This document shows positions 3,518 to 5,178 of a stretch of DNA of 5,178 bases, piece by piece. The stretch is from Lachnospiraceae bacterium UBA3643 (GTDB lineage: Bacteria; Bacillota; Clostridia; Lachnospirales; Lachnospiraceae). The stretch's first letter is position 1, and each line of letters opens with the position of its first letter. A model generated the notes under the pieces. The model was given only the letters and a program-made list of their open reading frames with translations. It did no database searches and was not told the DNA's origin. The position numbers and the translations under genes were made by a program. The DNA lies in contig DFKO01000076.1 in NCBI GenBank assembly GCA_002373855.1, forward strand, positions 1-5,178. The letters run 5' to 3'.

Positions 3518-5178
3518 ATGAGTTATGAAATGAAGCCCGAATGGGAAGGTTTCAACGACGGCAAGTGGTGCAAAGAGATCAATGTACGTGATTTCATCCA
3601 GAGAAACTACACACCTTATGATGGTGATGATTCGTTCCTCGTAGGCCCCACACAGGACACAAAGGATCTTTGGGAGCAGGTTCTTGATCTTTCAAGACAG
3701 GAGAGAGAAGCAGGCGGCGTCCTTGATATGGATACAAAGGTTGTTTCTACCATCACTTCACACGGTCCCGGATATCTTGACAAGTCAAAGGAGAAGATCG
3801 TAGGTTTCCAGACAGATAAGCCCTTCAAGCGTTCTATGCAGCCTTACGGCGGTATCCGTATGGCAGAGAAGGCTTGTGCAGATAACGGATACACAGTAGA
3901 TCCCGAGATTTCCGAGTTCTTCTCAACACACAGAAAGACACACAACGCAGGATGCTTCGATGCTTACACACCTATGATGAGAGCATGCCGTTCATCACAT
4001 GTTATCACTGGTCTTCCCGATGCTTACGGACGTGGACGTATCATCGGTGACTACAGACGTGTCGCTCTTTACGGTATCGACAGACTTATCGAGGATAAGG
4101 AAGCTCAGAAGGAGTCAACAGGACGTGTTATGACAGATGATGTTATCCGTCTTCGTGAGGAGCTTTCAGAGCAGATCACAGCTCTCAAGATGATGAAGGA
4201 GATGGCTGCTTCTTACGGATGCGATATCGCAAGACCTGCTAAGAACGTACAGGAAGCTATCCAGGCTACATACTTCGGATACCTTTCAGCAGTTAAGGAG
4301 CAGAACGGTGCAGCTATGTCCCTCGGACGTACATCTACATTCATCGACTGCTATGCAGAGCGTGACCTTAAGAACGGTACATTCACAGAGGAGCAGATCC
4401 AGGAATTCGTAGATCACTTCATCATGAAGCTTCGTTGCGTTAAGTTCGCTCGTACACCTGAGTACAACCAGATCTTTGCCGGCGATCCCGTATGGGTAAC
4501 CGAGTCACTCGGTGGTGTTGGTGTAGACGGACGTCACATGGTTACAAAGACTTCATTCAGATACCTCAACACACTTAACAACCTTGGTGCAGCTCCCGAG
4601 CCTAACCTTACAGTTCTCTGGTCAACAAGACTTCCCCGTGCATGGAAGGAGTTCTGTGCTAAGATGTCTATCAGATCATCATCTATCCAGTACGAGAACG
4701 ATGACCTCATGAGAGTAACACACGGCGATGACTATGCTATCGCTTGCTGCGTATCTTCAATGAGAGTAGGTAAGGAGATGCAGTTCTTCGGTGCAAGAGC
4801 TAACCTTGCTAAATGTATGCTTTACGCTATGAACGGTGGTATCGATGAGGTTACCAAGAAGCAGGTCGGACCTAAGTACAGAAAGTACGAAGGCGATGTT
4901 CTTACATATGACAAGTTCATGCCTATGTTTGAGGATATGATGGAGTGGCTTGCAGAGACATATGTCAACACACTCAACATCATCCACTACATGCACGACA
5001 AGTACTGCTACGAGAGAGCACAGATGGCTCTTCACGACAGAGATGTAAGAAGATACTTCGCAACAGGTATCGCAGGACTTTCAGTTGTAGCTGACTCACT
5101 CTCAGCTATGAAGTATGCAACGGTTAAGCCTATCAGAGATGAGGACGGCGTGATCGTTGACTTCGAGACAACAGGTGA
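3518..5178 (+). CDS. pflB: Pyruvate formate-lyase (formate C-acetyltransferase), 3' truncated by window edge
   Basis: The first 553 residues of a glycyl-radical enzyme that converts pyruvate and CoA to acetyl-CoA and formate in the anaerobic cytoplasm; the frame is still open at the last base. The family has about 740-760 residues, so roughly 200 are missing, including the C-terminal RVSGY-type loop that carries the radical glycine. Visible signatures are SHGPGYLDK, the [14 protein letters not shown] region, [18 protein letters not shown] (about residues 164-181), QYENDDLMR, and the catalytic pair in [13 protein letters not shown] (Cys410-Cys411, equivalent to E. coli Cys418-Cys419). [12 protein letters not shown] and [10 protein letters not shown] follow as in E. 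coli PflB, which separates it from glycerol/diol dehydratases and other glycyl-radical relatives. Codon use is extremely biased (no ATA or AGG, Lys nearly always AAG, Arg CGT/AGA), as expected of an abundant enzyme. A pfl-activating enzyme gene often follows but is not in view. Confidence 0.97.
   Translation, partial: MSYEMKPEWEGFNDGKWCKEINVRDFIQRNYTPYDGDDSFLVGPTQDTKDLWEQVLDLSRQEREAGGVLDMDTKVVSTITSHGPGYLDKSKEKIVGFQTDKPFKRSMQPYGGIRMAEKACADNGYTVDPEISEFFSTHRKTHNAGCFDAYTPMMRACRSSHVITGLPDAYGRGRIIGDYRRVALYGIDRLIEDKEAQKESTGRVMTDDVIRLREELSEQITALKMMKEMAASYGCDIARPAKNVQEAIQATYFGYLSAVKEQNGAAMSLGRTSTFIDCYAERDLKNGTFTEEQIQEFVDHFIMKLRCVKFARTPEYNQIFAGDPVWVTESLGGVGVDGRHMVTKTSFRYLNTLNNLGAAPEPNLTVLWSTRLPRAWKEFCAKMSIRSSSIQYENDDLMRVTHGDDYAIACCVSSMRVGKEMQFFGARANLAKCMLYAMNGGIDEVTKKQVGPKYRKYEGDVLTYDKFMPMFEDMMEWLAETYVNTLNIIHYMHDKYCYERAQMALHDRDVRRYFATGIAGLSVVADSLSAMKYATVKPIRDEDGVIVDFETTG

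Noticed and set aside
1..5178. CRISPR array, transposase, tRNA or other mobile element
   Set aside because: No regular spaced direct repeats, transposase motifs, terminal inverted repeats or tRNA cloverleaf were seen on either strand by eye.

Overview
The window looks like a piece of chromosome from an anaerobic, fermentative Firmicute, most likely a Lachnospiraceae-type clostridium (Butyrivibrio or a relative). This placement is inferred from protein style, the GGAGG-type ribosome sites, the AT-rich intergenic DNA and the gene content (pyruvate formate-lyase, a DUF1858 redox protein). No rRNA or other marker gene is present to confirm it. There is no sign of a mobile element, CRISPR array, tRNA or rRNA.

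Layout. Positions 1-2238 hold three tightly packed plus-strand genes: the C-terminal part of a class I/II PLP aminotransferase, trmL (tRNA wobble-nucleotide 2'-O-methyltransferase), and an acyltransferase-3 family integral membrane protein. Gaps are 3 and 0 nt, so they are probably cotranscribed from a promoter left of the window. A 200-bp AT-rich gap follows, with promoter-like sequence and a small 5'-UTR hairpin. It leads to a small SCP2-like protein with an unusual 58-residue Ala/Lys/Pro/Glu tail resembling histone H1. A strong hairpin terminator flanked by A and T runs (2953-2980) separates it from a convergent 62-codon DUF1858 gene on the minus strand. The 331-bp region 3187-3517 is a divergent control region. 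It serves the DUF1858 gene on one side and, on the other, pyruvate formate-lyase (formate C-acetyltransferase), whose last quarter or so, including the glycyl-radical loop, lies beyond the right edge.

Functional picture. Pyruvate formate-lyase is the central anaerobic enzyme converting pyruvate and CoA to acetyl-CoA and formate. It has a near-consensus promoter (TTGAAT, 17 bp, TATAAT). Just downstream of the predicted transcription start are two palindromes sharing the core GTCRTAAYGAC, with centres 33 bp apart, which look like a paired operator or leader hairpins. A 14-bp piece of the second palindrome recurs exactly upstream of the SCP2-like gene, hinting at shared control. Both genes also avoid the ATA and AGG codons that are common in the upstream operon, a sign of high expression.

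Most of the window is ordinary housekeeping and fermentation content. The items most worth a second look are the paired palindromes at pflB, the shared 14-mer, and the SCP2 domain with the H1-like tail. I see no evidence for a wholly new multi-gene system.
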